A DNA stretch of 64,000 nucleotides from positions 682,001 through 746,000 of the forward strand of contig CM056880.1 in the NCBI GenBank assembly GCA_029876055.1, written 5' to 3'. Below, piece by piece: positions 46,155 to 57,850 of the stretch; position 1 is the stretch's first letter, and every line of letters begins with the position of its first letter. Both the position numbers and the translations under genes were made by a program. This DNA is from Madurella fahalii (Eukaryota; Ascomycota; Sordariomycetes; Sordariales). The notes under the pieces are model-generated. The model was not told the DNA's origin. It worked only from the letters and a program-made list of their open reading frames with translations, and made no database searches.

Positions 46155-46452
46155 TTTCGCTTTGAGAGTACCTAGTCTCCGACAGGCAGCTGAGGGCTTG
46201 CACGAGACCCAGTGTACATGTGGATGGAGTCTTCGGAGCATGCGTGGGGAAAGCCGGCAGGGTAAATACATTGTTACCTAAGGAGCAGGTAATCGCCTGT
46301 TTTAGTCAGCCGATGCCAAACCTAACGGATCTGGAAACGATTCGGTGTTTTAGCAGTGACGGCCGCATGAGCTGGCGTCATTTGTCCCAATACCCCTGAC
46401 TCCATGGCTACCCGACTAGAACCTCGCATGGAGGAAAACATGCAACTCACAT

Positions 46453-46910
46453 CTACTCGGCACACGCACGGGCGGCCAAAGCTCGCCGAAGGGCGGCCAA
46501 GGCTCGCCGCTTCGCTCGGTCGGCCCGCTCGAGCGCCCGCGCCAGCTGAAGCCGGCGGGGGCTGTCGAATGGCTCGTTGTGGAACGCGTGCCAGGCGGCG
46601 GTTGCGGCGGCGGTGGCTCTGTCGGTGGCGGCGGCGACGGACACAATGCGTCCTGATCGAAGTACTGGCCTGGGGTGAAAATACAAGTTAGAACCTTGCC
46701 ATGTTTGAAATGACAAATGGAAGTAGCTAGAAATGGACGAAACTTACATCGCTGGTGGCTGGTGGTGGTGGTTGTGATGATGGTGATGATGATGGTGATG
46801 ATGATGGTGATGATGATGGTGATGATGATGGTGATGATGATGGTGATGATGATGGTGATGATGATGGTGATGGTGATGGTGTGAGAAGGAAAAGCAGAAG
46901 GGAAGAGGAC
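46453..46910 (-). CDS. Putative gene with poly-His repeat and Ala/Arg-rich C-terminus
   Basis: Unrecognised. The right part (about 46694-46453) is a high-GC3 frame, RSGRIVSVAAATDRATAA, then WHAFHNEPFDSP, RRLQLARALERADRAKRR and a stop at 46453, preceded by a good acceptor, TTCACCCCAG. A donor GTAAGT follows CAGCGAT at the left edge of the microsatellite, and the join is in phase only with the frame in which the repeat reads CAT CAT CAC, giving about 30 or more His, then HHHQPPAM. No start codon is found upstream in that frame, so the model is incomplete. Another frame across the repeat reads Thr/Ile and starts with ATG at 46952. Weak support overall. Confidence 0.3.
46763..46882 (+). repeat. 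Minisatellite of 12-bp GGTGATGATGAT units
   Basis: About eight to nine tandem copies, ending in shorter GGTGAT units. On the minus strand it reads ATC/ACC repeats: poly-His, Thr/Ile or Ser/Pro depending on frame. Confidence 0.9.
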
Positions 46911-47037
46911 GAACCAGGAGCGCGGGGGGGAGAGTGGACGACGGATGGTCACTTCGTCACAAGTTGTGCTTGCTTGAATTGACCTCTATTAGAGAAAGAA
47001 AGACCCTCTTGATGGGGAAAGTTGCTCGAATCGCGTG

Positions 47038-48595
47038 CTACCCTCCTTCCCTCCGTATTTGCCAAAGGGACGCGGGAGCAACTATTGGGCAGAGCAAGCC
47101 TAAACAATGGATGGCATCGCCATGGGACTCTATGACGCTGTGCACTCGCTGCTTGCCAATTTGGAGGGCTCCGCATAAGTGATGCTCCGTGGCCACGTAT
47201 TGCCACGCTTTTACCACGCGAGGGCTGAGCTGCATGTCCCATGTCCCCCGCCAGGTGATGGATGCACGACCCCCGTCTCTATGGTAGATGAATGCACAGG
47301 CTTCCCCCTTCATGCCATTCCAGAGGACAAAAGCCTGCAGCTTCGGCATCCTCCGTGCGGTGATGCCAGCTACGTATAGCAAGTCATCAATCCCCTTGCG
47401 GCTCTGCGTAGTGTCCCGTAGGAGTTGCGACGTCAGGGCCAGGGATGTTAGGTGATGCCATGTCCAAGAGGAGTTGCAAGCAGCGTGGCCGAAGAAATCC
47501 TCGGCGTTGACCATGTAGGCGACCGAGAGTTGCTGAAGTTCGACACTTCTAGCGGCAAACGCCGCAGCAATCCGAGGATCCACAACGCGGGAGAATTCCA
47601 CCTGCGGCTGCCAGGGCATGAGCTGGCCAGTTGGGAATATCCTCGCCAGGCTTTCGCTGAAATCTTCAAAGACCGACACTCTTTTGAGACTTTGTGGAAG
47701 GTGATTCTGTACCAGCTGGAGAAAGTCTGTAACCGGGATTTTAGTTGAATGTGCAAAGTAGGAGTAGGAAAGTTTGGTATCAATGCGTACGCTGGTCGTT
47801 AAGCACTCTCCAGTCGCGTTCCCATAGCCGCCATGGCTCGTAGATCATGCGCTCCAAGCCCGGAAGCTTTTTCAGTAAAAGCAGAAGTGAGCTTGGTTGG
47901 AGCCAACGACGTAACTGTCGACGTACGACGAAACCAGTGGCGATATCGACGCGAGGAAGGTCTTCCTTAAAATGCAAATCGATGCTTCCGAAGAGCCGTA
48001 GCACAGCTGAGCAAGGGGGAGCCGTAATCTGCTGGCCATCAACCCAGCCATGCTGCGTATCGTGCCAGCTGCTGCAGTTAGAAGCTGCGTCTTCGTTATC
48101 CTTGTTGTCCGAGGTAAAATAGCAGTTCTTGAACCAGTGCTTCGAGTCGCTGGGAGAGTGCGCGTTGAGCTCCAACGTCAAATCTCTTCGTTCGAGTTCT
48201 GGCCCCGATTCCCAGGTGCTGAGGATACGGAACAGCTTCCAAATTCCATTACTGATGATGGAACTGTTACGATCCGACCAGGAAATTGACTCGATCCTTT
48301 TGCAAAGGTGACACGAGTATTCCGGTAGCTCAACGTCGAGCCAAATGTGCTGAATGAGCCTCTTCCTCCTCTTGCTCCGCCCAACGACACTCTCGAAATC
48401 ATCGAGGCAGGGCACTTGTAACTTCAGCTGGCAAAAGTTTTGCTTCTCTATAAAGAGTTGCCATTCTTTGCAGACGGATGCGCAAGAAGCCCAGCCGGGA
48501 TGCTTTTGCTGTGTGATCGCCTCCAAAATCATGAGGCGAATCTCGGCCGGCAGAGATGTCCAGGAGAAGTAGCCTGACGTCGAGGCACCAAGCAT
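47038..48595 (-). CDS. F-box-type protein (fungal, function unknown)
   Basis: About 497 aa from exons 48595-47791 and 47726-47038 (donor GTACGC, acceptor GTTACAG, in phase). The N-terminus FSWTSLPAEIRLMILEAITQ...GWASCASVCKEWQLFIE is an F-box-like helix set of the kind found in a large fungal family. The remainder is a Trp-rich, mostly alpha/beta region: QHIWLDVELPEYSC, LTLELNAHSPSDSKHWF, AVLRLFGSIDLHF, VSVFEDFSESLA, then WTWHHLTSLALTSQLL and MPKLQAFVLWNG, which resemble the LTSLxLTS and LQxxxLWNG stretches of this family. The role (substrate recruitment to SCF ubiquitin ligases) is inferred from the F-box alone. No neighbour hints at a partner. Confidence 0.75.
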
Positions 48596-49468
48596 CGTTC
48601 CTTGGCACCTAACAAAGCTGTAACAGGTGTTGAGAAAGAAATGCTCACCCTAAGGGAAGTATATCAGAGGCTTAAGAAGTTGTTGGAGGTGGAGGCTTGA
48701 AGGGGTGGTTGAATTGCTTGTGGTCATTGGAACGTTGGAAGATGGCTTGTGCTTGGGGCAGATAATTAAGGATCTTCGGCCCGAGCCAATTGCCAGTGAC
48801 GTAATTAGTCCACATACCGCCGTGCCACCTAATCTTCGTGCCAGCACGGTTTACATACAATTCAGCGACAATTCAATACATTGCATCACGGTCAATTCGA
48901 GCCCAAAACCGTTGCAAAAGGCATCAATCAGATCAAATAATTGAGGACAACAGTTATGTATATACTAATAACCTCCACATCCCCTTTTTCCCTCTCCAGA
49001 AAACCCTCCTCTGCAACGGCCCATATTCCAGCGCCTTTCAAGGCGCCCACCAAGCTCCCTAATCCAAGAGGCTTACAACAGGCTATATCAGAGGTTCCAG
49101 AGATGCACCACATGGCACAGGTCTTTCTTTTCAACAGGCCTTTGACCTTCCTGCGAACCCTAGGTGTCACATTCGGTAAAGCCTAATAGCAAAACAAAAT
49201 GTGGCAAAAAGCAAGAACAGCAACAACAAACACTACACTGCATAATATGTTAAGGAGAAGGGTGGGATGATGACAAAGAGCAGTGGCTTCATACCTAGCA
49301 GAGACGGCACAGAAGCCCCGTCCATTACCTTGGCGGTACAACTCGAGCTGATTGACAAAAGAACTCTCATGCATGTAGAAAGCAAAGAAAGAGAAGCAGG
49401 TTTGCACATTCTCACTTGATCACGTCACCCAGACGACCGGCAGTTTAGCGCCACGCAGACCCAACCCA
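48596..49468. other. Intergenic, no gene seen
   Basis: About 870 bp between two minus-strand genes. Short ORFs only, no recognised elements. Confidence 0.5.
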
Positions 49469-50917
49469 TCAGTCATGGCAGTCGTTCCCGGAGACGCCCA
49501 TCTGCTTGACGCGCATGCCGCGCGGTATTGCATCCCACTCCTCCCCGGTGTAAAGGCCCTGGCTGGGCGGGTCCAGGTCAAAGTTATCGGCGAGGTTCCG
49601 CTGCAGCGCAGGGGCCGAGTTCCAGCCCTTTTCGGTATCGTGCAACCACAGACGCATGAGGTAGCGTTGCTTGAGGACGTCGTCGGGGGAGTCGACAAAG
49701 GAGGATCGCGCGTGCAGCAGGGAAAAGTTGTTGAGGAATAGCATGTCGCCCGCCTGGGGCGTGATGCGGAGGCTGACGCGGACCGCGGCCTCCTGGACTG
49801 CGCGCAGCGCCGCCCGCTTCTCCTCCGAGAGGGTGGGGGCCCCAGGCAAGGAGAATGGGGCCTTGGGGTTGGCACCTAGGAAGGTTCCCGCCAGATTGAC
49901 CTGCAGCTTGCCCCCGTCGAAGCCGATGAGGGGCCTGTTGTAGGTCCTCACGATCTCCTCGTCCGGCGCGGGGCTGTGTGCGATGGCAAGGTCGCGCGTC
50001 AGCTTGCCTAGGTAAATATCTTCCCACTAGTCCGGGGACTCCATGATTCCTCGTAACGATGGAGTGGATGCACTCCCGTGATCCCAAAAAAAAAGGGGAG
50101 GGGGAGGGGGAAGAAGGAGTGGTGTAACTTGCCGGTGAGCTCTCTCCCAGTACCAGTTCTCAGAGAGAAGCCTCAGGACCTCGGGGTTACAGTCCATGAG
50201 GTCATTGTAGATCGATACAATAGAGGCGATGAACTGATCTCCTCCCTCGAGCGGGAGGCTCTGGATAAACATTGACAGGATGTCGCCCGTGTCGACATCA
50301 GTATGGAAAGACATCGGGACAGCAAGCTCCAGCGGCTTCAATTCCTCAACCGCGGCCTCTGGAGCACGGGATCTATCGCGAATATGGTCTATCGTGTAGA
50401 ACGCATTGCCAAAACCATGGATTAGTCGAGCAGAACATCGATAACAGTGATCGAGAGGAGAAAAGGGACAATCAAAACCATCCCACCAATGTTTCTCGCC
50501 CGCTTATCCGCAACGTAACTCGTGATGCCGGCGTAAAGTACGACGTTTTCCGCCTCGGTGTAAGACGCCGGATTAAGGCCACGAAGTCGATGGAAGCCCC
50601 TGCCATTGTAGACATGATCGGTGATGGCATTGAGTCGCTTAGCTAGACCGTCGGATAGGGGAAAAGTCCTCGGGCTCACAAGGCCCCGGGCAAGCCCGAG
50701 CCCTATTGTAGCCACGAAGTTAGCAACCCATCGTATATGATTAGAGGCATTAGGGTCAACCTAAGAAGTGTTTGACGGCTGCATTGATCTCCGCAACATC
50801 ATCCGTTGTGAGGTAGTCGGTGAAGTCATCTTCCGACTCAAAGTCGGCTCCAGTCCAAGCAAGATCGCCCGAGATGTTCTCCGGAAAATCGAGGACTAGA
50901 AGGGGAAATGATTCCAT
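49469..50917 (-). CDS. TauD-type Fe(II)/2-oxoglutarate dioxygenase (second copy)
   Basis: About 396 aa in four exons: 50917-50761, 50702-50487, 50388-50129 and 50026-49469, all in phase. The N-terminus has the family start GDLAWTGADFESEDDF and the block FPLSDGLAKRL...YNGRGFHRLRGL, then YAGITSYVADKRARN. The iron ligands are SFHTDVDTGD (His 153, Asp 155) and LLHARSSF (His about 316), with Arg in QRYLMRLWL for 2-oxoglutarate. Donors GTTGAC and GTTACA of introns 1 and 3 are weak but needed to keep the conserved blocks. It belongs to a different subgroup from the TauD-type gene at 9 kb. Proteins of this subgroup are common in fungal accessory metabolism; substrate unknown. The region between 50027 and 50128 is the least certain. 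Confidence 0.82.
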
Positions 50918-51963
50918 GTTGGCGGTCCTGTAGATGGCAAACCCGGAGGGGATCTGGTACTTTTGACTAGGTCTGGTTGGCCGGGAAAAGTATAAAGCGC
51001 GTAATCAATAAGCACGCAATCCAACGTGGGACTCCCCAAGGACTGCGAGTACGGTCAGAGCGGGGGATTAGGAAAACAGGAACAGGTGGGTATAAATGAT
51101 TTATAGAAACCTTGGCATCTAATTAATCATTAGAGGCGCTACCTTTCGACGCGAGTAGTCAAGGGATCAAGGACCATTTCTAGGTAGGTGAATAAGTACC
51201 TTAAATGTCCACTTGATTAGCCTACGTATCCCCTTCACAGACGGGAGGGAAGAAGGCGGTAAGCCTTGTTTCGTGAATTCCCGCACACCCCCCAATCTGC
51301 TGGGCGCACAGAAAGCCTCAATTTCTCCAGTCCATCCCAAGTTGGTCTCTACCCGCATAAAAGGGCTGTAAAGTGCATCGCAAGTTCTGCACTTTCGCTC
51401 GATTTCCGGGGCATCCAGCGAATAGCACATGGGCCCTTACACCCTCAAGAACGCAATGGCATGTCCTTGTGACAGTTCGTACGACCACACTTCGGTAGTT
51501 ACAACACACTGAGCGGTTTCCGCAACTGAAGAGGAAGACAAAAGGTCGCGGTGCCAAGGATATGCCTGCTGCAGGGCGAGGCTTTCCCTGACAAATCTTT
51601 TGCCGTCATATCCGAAGAGATATACTATTGGACAGCTTCGGAGGTTTGACAAAGTGCGGAAAATGAGCTGATAGGCTAATCTATTAATGCTAGTGGCAAA
51701 CGGAGGGGTTCAATGTTATACTGGATGCCCTCTTGCGGCTGTGTAGGGGGCCTGCTATGCATCCGCTAACGAACTCTTTTATCTGGCCGAAGCCTTACGT
51801 TAGCAATTTATCAGCCCGAATTGGCGGAGAAAGCGGGATATTGCTCGGACCGAGTTGAAACAAGGGGTTGATGACATGAACAAGCTGCGGTGATAGCCAG
51901 GAATCGTCCTACGTACCTAGTTCTCTGAATACTAGCCTCCAGCCATGATCCATCGTCCGGTAC
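50918..51963. other. Intergenic
   Basis: About 1 kb between two minus-strand genes; upstream region of the TauD-type gene. No supported ORF. Confidence 0.5.
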
Positions 51964-54346
51964 TCACTCCATGTCATCCATGTACAACTGGGATATCCAT
52001 ACCAATGGCTTTGCCGAGGAGTTGTCCAGGTCTTGTTGACATGCGTCTCGAAGCTCAAATTCTAAGTCTCAATCAGTAACCCCTGCTTCGACTAAGTAGA
52101 CTTCGCCGTCTTTTATTGAAACGACACTTACGTCGACTTTTGATAACCTCCGCCAAACTACGGACGTAACTGATTGCGTCTTCATCTAGACGGCAATTCT
52201 GGCGCATGTCCCTCGCATGCTCGTCGTTCCAGGTCGATGCGAATGGAATCATGCCCTTGAGGATGGCCCGATAGTGATAGATCAATATCTTGGCTGAATA
52301 CTCCCACTCCTTGATCATGGTTAACCCTGTTGAGTGTACCTGGGAAAGCAAGCTGCCACCCTAGAGCCGTGTTAGTGGATGAGGTGCAAATATTTGTGGC
52401 TCAGCACACCTGTGACTCAAACCGTCGTAAGATATCGATTTGTCGCGCATGGACCGTCTCTAGGCTGGAGAGTAACACGAAGGTGGTGAGATAAACCTCG
52501 TACCATCCATTGCGCACATTCTGAGAGAAGATCAACGTCTTCAGCCGACGAACGATTTGTTTCATGCAGTCAAGCATGTGGCGGATTGCTAAGTAGTCAA
52601 CTTGGTAGTCAAGTACGGCTGGTATCGGTAATCCTCCACCGACCGAAAGCCGGTCATCCCCGAAATATGGGAGATCGAGAACATTAGCGCCGGTCATGAC
52701 CATTCTCGTCCGCGAGAAGTAGCTTGCCGCCCTGATACTAAGGGCTACGGAGACTGCGGAGTCCTATAACTGATGAGCTAGAATACTCGCCACTAAGACG
52801 AGAATGTTCATGGCGAAAACCTACTGGATATATCGAAGAGTATCGTATTGCCTCGGCAAAGCTAAGTTTCAGAATCTGGTCGTCAACTCCGTCCAAACTC
52901 TCGTCAAGCAGTGCCGTTTTCGTGCTCGCAAGATACTCTGTCATCTCGGTTAAGCCAGTATCCAGATCATACTGGTAAGAGCAATCAGTTTAGGTACGAC
53001 AATATTGCGTAGCAGAAGATGCTCTTACGCATGTAAAGGGCGAGGACTGAAGAGTGATAACATCTCCAGTACTAATTGTCCATGGTTCCACTAAAACATC
53101 CCACGTATAAGGAATGAACTTGCGGCACTGGATAACGAGGTTCGCGTTGCTAGCTCTGATGGCGGCTTTGAATGGATAGAATAGCGTCACATGCCTCACA
53201 AGGGTGTCTTCGGACGCCCATCGAGGAACCATAGGCTCTGACCGAATTTTTCCGGCCCTAGCATTGCCTGCACGGAAAGCGATGACATTGTTGAGTGGTT
53301 CCCTGTAGCAAGGTTGTCTGAAAACCTTTGCAGTGTTCGAAACGGCAATGCATCGGCCGCAGGGTGTGTTCTCGTCACACTGCATGTCCACGTCAGCATA
53401 TTGTAGTGTATATCCGTTTTCTACCTTGTCATCAGGAGATTCTGCGACTTACAGATTCTTTGTAGATTCTACATCGTAAGCATGCGCCAGCCCTTCTCAC
53501 TGACTTGATCTTCTTCCTCCCAGCCTGTGTATTTTGTTTCCGCTTGCCTAGTACAGGCAGCACAGCGGAAGTCCTTTGCAGGGCATCTGAACCGGTGGAC
53601 GAATCTTTCGTAGGCGATTTGGGCAGAATGGGCCGCATGGTGAAGCAGTTGAATGCGGGCGCGTCCAGCGCACTTGTTTGATTGGACACCCGCGACGGTG
53701 ACGACAATGACGAGGACTGAACCTCGACGATTTCAGCACCCTGGTGACTCGGCGACCCTTGGGATTGCGCTAGCTCCGGATGTTTTGTGGGTGGAGTTCG
53801 TTGAACTGTGGCGGTCGCAACTACTTGACTGGACTCGGCGGCGGCCCTGTTCTCGGAGACGGAGGGGGCCGAAGAGCCGCCAGATGGTAGACCCAGTCCG
53901 ACAGGCGGCGACCCGAGAATAGCTGGACCTAGGGGATCGGCAGCCGGGGTTGAGATACTTAGCACAGACATAGCTGATGATGGTAGGGGCGTCAGGACCA
54001 CCATGCCGTCGTCAGAGCTCGACTCAGCCATTGCGTTCGGCCGAGCCTGCAGAGTGATCGCTGCGTCGAGATCGATGGATGAAGAATGTCTAGATGGGGG
54101 TGCGTCAACTACAAGATGAGGGCCATCGCCCCCATCTAAGAGTCCAAGCAGGTCGTTGCCCGGGTCCAGCGGCCAAGTTACCGGTTCGGCAAATGCATTC
54201 CAATCCACGAACTCGAAGTCGGACCAGGTGTGCAAATCGGACTCGGCCGGCAACGGTCCCGAGGGCGCCGCCTGCGAAGAGGAACCTTCCATGGTATCAC
54301 CGGTATCGCGTGTCATGGTGTGCCGTTTGCGTCTTTGACACGGCAT
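51964..54346 (-). CDS. Zn2Cys6 transcription factor
   Basis: About 688 aa from six exons: 54346-53453, 53379-53029, 52971-52821, 52753-52410, 52360-52132 and 52061-51964. The N-terminal third is acidic and Ser/Pro-rich (SDFEFVDWNAFAEPVTW), like an activation region. Near residue 290 the zinc cluster RRAGACLRCRIYKES | CDENTPCGRC is interrupted by the first intron; the sixth Cys is in FRQPC. The basic run KRKQNTQAGRKKIKSVRR precedes it. The rest (EAIRYSSIYP, IRAASYFSRTRMVMTGANVLDLP, HARQIDILRRFESQ, WEYSAKILIYHYRAIL) is alpha-helical like the C-terminal half of fungal regulators. The zinc cluster being in the middle of the protein is less usual. The third intron donor GTTTTC is weak. Possible regulator of neighbouring genes. 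Confidence 0.82.
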
Positions 54347-54553
54347 GATGGCGAAGGTGAAAGAGCGTGGTGTTGCTGCCTGAGACAACCCGGGCGGGGT
54401 GGTCTCTTCGCCGGTCGGACGCTGGTTGGCTGGCTTGGTGAGCCAGCCTTATCCGCACCTCCTCGGCAATGCCCAAACCTGGTGCCGCATAAGAGCTGCC
54501 TGATCCGTGCAGGACCACGTTCCTCTGAAATTCTTGAGATCACCATCTTGACC
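54347..54553. promoter_or_regulatory. Short divergent promoter (Zn2Cys6 regulator / GNAT)
   Basis: Only 207 bp separate the two start codons, so the promoters must overlap. No specific element recognised. Confidence 0.6.
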
Positions 54554-55382
54554 ATGGCTTCCCACCCCCCTAGCCTTGGCGACCTGCGCGTCGCAACCCC
54601 GGCCGATGTGCTTCGCATTGGAATCGTAGCCACTGCAGGCTTCCGATACTCACCAATCTTCAGATGGGAACGTCCACACCATGAGCAGTACCCCGAAGAC
54701 ACCCTCCTGTCGTATCGCACGCAGTTTCAAAATGCCATGAAAAGCGACGACTTCATCGTTTTGGTGCAAGAAGATGCGTACGATCCTCAGGAGAACGACA
54801 AAACAGATGCAGTCATTCCTAGCGACAACGGTTGGGAACTTCCCGAGGCGGGGGCTAAGGTCGTTGTCGGTGTCATCACCATCAAGCTGGAGCCCGACTC
54901 GACACGTAAGGGACAGATGAAGGACCATCGAGGTAACCAACGCAGAGCCTCTTTCCAACTTGGTGTGTTGAGCTCTTGACAAATAACTGGTGTTTTAACT
55001 TGTAGGTTCTTATCCCAACCTTCCCGACAACCCTGGTCGAGACTTGAACCGCCAACACTACGACTCGTGGGGGGCGCTTGTTGGCGCTACCCGGAAGCAG
55101 AACAAGCTGGATGGTGATTCGATCGTTGGGATGGTAGTTGTCCACCCCGCCTACTGGAGACGGGGCCACGGAACTCGCTTGGCGGCGTGGGCAAGAGACC
55201 TGTCCAGGCTTGACCAAGTTCCTCAATGCGTTAGTTCGGCTCCTATGTCACAAGGAATATTTGAGTCGTTAGGGTTTCAAAAAGTTTGCACCATCAGGGC
55301 CGAAGGGGACGAGGATGACCTAGAAGGTGTAAGCACCGAGCTGATGGAATTTGGGCGAGTCGCTGCTTTGGACAATGTTTAG
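54554..55382 (+). CDS. GNAT-family N-acetyltransferase
   Basis: 251 aa from exons 54554-54932 and 55006-55382. It should transfer acetyl from acetyl-CoA to an amine. Motif A of the family is VVHPAYWRRGHGTRLAAWA, with R-R-G-H-G-T as the pyrophosphate-binding loop, preceded by the beta-4 strand SIVGMVVV and followed by MSQGIFESLGFQKVCTIRAEG, the C-terminal beta-alpha unit in which a residue contacts CoA. The N-terminal part ATPADVLRIGIVATAGF is the usual substrate side helix. Between them is a hydrophilic loop of about 60 residues. Such fungal GNATs are often small-molecule acetyltransferases; the substrate is unknown. The start ATG has a good context. Confidence 0.88.
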
Positions 55383-55807
55383 GAGCGTTCTCACTGCCAC
55401 GATGCCGAAGCGCCTACACAAGGACGCTTTCATGCGCATCTAAATTACAGATCTGAGACGATATAATTTTATCCTTCTCATGCCGTGAAATCCCTTCCTG
55501 TGCGGTAGTGATATCAACAGCTATCCAAACCACAAACCACAAACCACGAAGAGATTCAAGCAAAGAAAATAAGATTGCCCCGTAGCCTCTATCCAAAAAG
55601 AAAAAGAAAAAAAGAAAAGAAAAAACATGTTCGAGGAACCTCATGTGACAGTAGTGACAGGTCTGACTCCAGTATACCCGGATGCGTTGCCACGTCTACC
55701 TAGTGTGCAAATCCCTACACCTCCAGGTCCCACCGGCGCCCGTTCCCCAAGGAGAACAGTACCAATTTTGACTACAAATTTAGTTCCGTCAACGACAGCC
55801 TTGAGTC
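55383..55807. other. Intergenic with A-rich stretch
   Basis: Contains a purine-rich run of A with G interruptions at 55594-55626. No gene. Confidence 0.45.
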
Positions 55808-56158
55808 CTACCTCAAAAACTAGCATCAGTCTCGTGGCCCGGACCCACCTATTCTATCATGACACCTGGACTGGTACGAACTTGCCTTGTTCTTGTCAAA
55901 CGCGAGCGACTCCGCCCAAATGCGCTCGTGGACATGTGCATCAGTGCTAGCTTTAAGATAGCGCTTCATCATGCAAGGCAAATCAGCCGCCTTGGTGCCA
56001 CCTGTGTGCGGCTGCGCAGGCTGGATTGACCGGCACATCTCGGCGTCGGAATAATCAGAAGGCCATACGTCGAGACTATCGGCTTGACTGGTGGTGGTGG
56101 GGACCTGGTCCTTAGCTGCTGCACCTCTTCTGTCGGTCGGGTCCGAGGCGGGTACCAT
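55808..56158 (-). CDS. Hypothetical small protein (weak)
   Basis: An ATG at 56158 opens 91 codons with G/C-biased third positions, MVPASDPTDRRGAAAKDQ, SLDVWPSDYSDAEMCRS, ADLPCMMKRYLKASTDAHV and ERIWAESLAFDKNK, and reaches a consensus GC-type donor AAG|GCAAGT at 55886. A join to the acceptor GATGCTAG would add FLR and stop at 55808. No family recognised; the stretch could equally be a decayed exon. Confidence 0.3.
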
Positions 56159-57242
56159 TTTTGTGACCACGTTTTTGCAAGAGCCGTTTGTGCTTGGTTA
56201 AGGTTTGGGACACTGTGGTGCAGTCGATGTAGGCGCAAGTGGATCGGTTGGTTTATGGCTTGAAAGACTTGGTTGGGAGGTATGGCGCCACTCCGAGTCG
56301 GGATTGCAAAAGACGTAGGAATTCATTTTTATACTTATGATAACAGGTGCGAAAGTATGAAGGTGAACGCCGGTGGGGAGCGTAGATGCCCAGCCCGGTG
56401 GTGTTGAGGACCACACGCCGGTCGAGAAGCAGCCAATCAGACCGCGCCAAGAGTGCGTCACACCTGATTGCAAAAGCTCAGCGTGGCAACCACCGCCTCA
56501 TATGCACACCTCCATCGCGGAACTGCCAACGACTCTCCATCCATACAATTTGTAAGAGGGCATATTTCTCCGGGTATGTGCAAACCATGGCACGGCCCCC
56601 CAGCTGAGACAAGATGTGCAGTATATTTGATACTATCGAGTAATCGTCTGTTCCGCTTTACCATGGCTTACCTAGCTCACCCAGCTCACCTGGGGACCGT
56701 GGGTGAGCCCCAAGGAGCACTAAACACAAAATGCCAGGCATTCTATTGCCAATCCCTCCTCCAACGGGGAGCCGATCCCAGACACTCCGGCGTGCACGCA
56801 CCTATCAGCCCCGTTGTGTGATCATGGTAGCTCAGGCCGTGTCATTCCAGCTCTGGCGAAGAGTACAGCTGATTTCAAGCTAAAGTCCACGCAGCTGTTA
56901 TCGGCCGCAGGTTGTATAGCCGCTTATTACCGCAAGAGCGAGTACGAGGACATAATCTCCAACAAACATTCTGCGTCACTTTTTCTTTTCGTCCTTTGTC
57001 ACGGCCGGATGTGACATGACTCCAAAGAATGTAGCGTGTTGATTTATTACGACTTCGCCCTGTGTTGGCATCGAGAGATCTCATTTCCGTATCTCAAAAT
57101 CGATGTTTTAGGTCTAGTTTGCCAAGCCGATGTTGACTGGTCCAGCCACGTGAGAAACCCAGAGGCCAACATTAGGACGGGAACTGACAGTCACATGAAG
57201 ATCCATCTCCTCCCCCATGGTGGAATACACCCCACACGACGT
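56159..57242. other. Intergenic, no gene seen
   Basis: About 1.1 kb without a supported gene. Confidence 0.4.
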
Positions 57243-57600
57243 TCACCTCGTTTCCAGTGCCGAAATGATTACAACAATGCCGAGCATCAAGGTATCCGAC
57301 ACGCACAAGATGACCTTATACCACGTCTTGGCAATGCACAGGATCACGGTCGACCTGCACAACCCGCACGCCGAGTAGTACATGTACACGACTAGCATCA
57401 CTAGGAACGAGATGGGTCCGTTGATGGCCGAGAGGTAGTTGGTCAGCGGATACATCCAACCCGTCTGCCAAGGCCCAAGTAGTGCGTAGAGTAGGTTTAG
57501 TGCCCAGTACATGGCGAGGGGCGCGATGTAGACGGCTCGAAAGATGCAAAATAGTCCTAGAGCTCGGTTGGAACGAAAGATGGAGCTAGGTCACCTGAGG
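57243..57600 (-). pseudogene. Orphan exon of a polytopic membrane protein
   Basis: Minus-strand frame opening after CCTAG near 57593: SIFRSNRALGLFCIFRAVYI, APLAMYWALNLLYALLG, PWQTGWMYPLTNYLSAING, PISFLVMLVVYMYYSACGLC, then VILCVSDTLMLGIVVIISAL and a stop. It encodes three or four strongly hydrophobic segments with a WQTGW loop. No start, partner exons or family could be set; a gene fragment is the simplest reading. Confidence 0.4.
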
Positions 57601-57679
57601 TATAATTATATTGGAATCTGATGATTAGGAGCAGGGACAGGGCGCAGGGACTCGTGATTGGGACTTTTCATTCTATCCA

Positions 57680-57850
57680 TTATAATCCTACCCGCCACAG
57701 CGGCTGTCGCCGTCATCACCGGCTGCAGCAGCGGTATTGGGGAGAACCTCGCACTGGCCCTCGCCGCTCTGTGCGTCACCGTAGCCCCAACCGGCCGCCG
57801 CACCGAATTCCTGGAGCACCTGAGGAAGAAGATATTGGAGCTGTATGCAA
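57680..57850 (+). pseudogene. N-terminal fragment of a short-chain dehydrogenase
   Basis: The frame reads ATAAVAVITGCSSGIGENLA, the SDR cofactor motif TGxxxGIG, followed by VTVAPTGRRTEFLEHLRKKI as expected for the NADP-selecting strand 2. After about 55 residues the similarity ends and the frame carries on without NNAG or YxxxK motifs. It is a stub abutting the membrane-protein fragment on the other strand. Confidence 0.55.
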
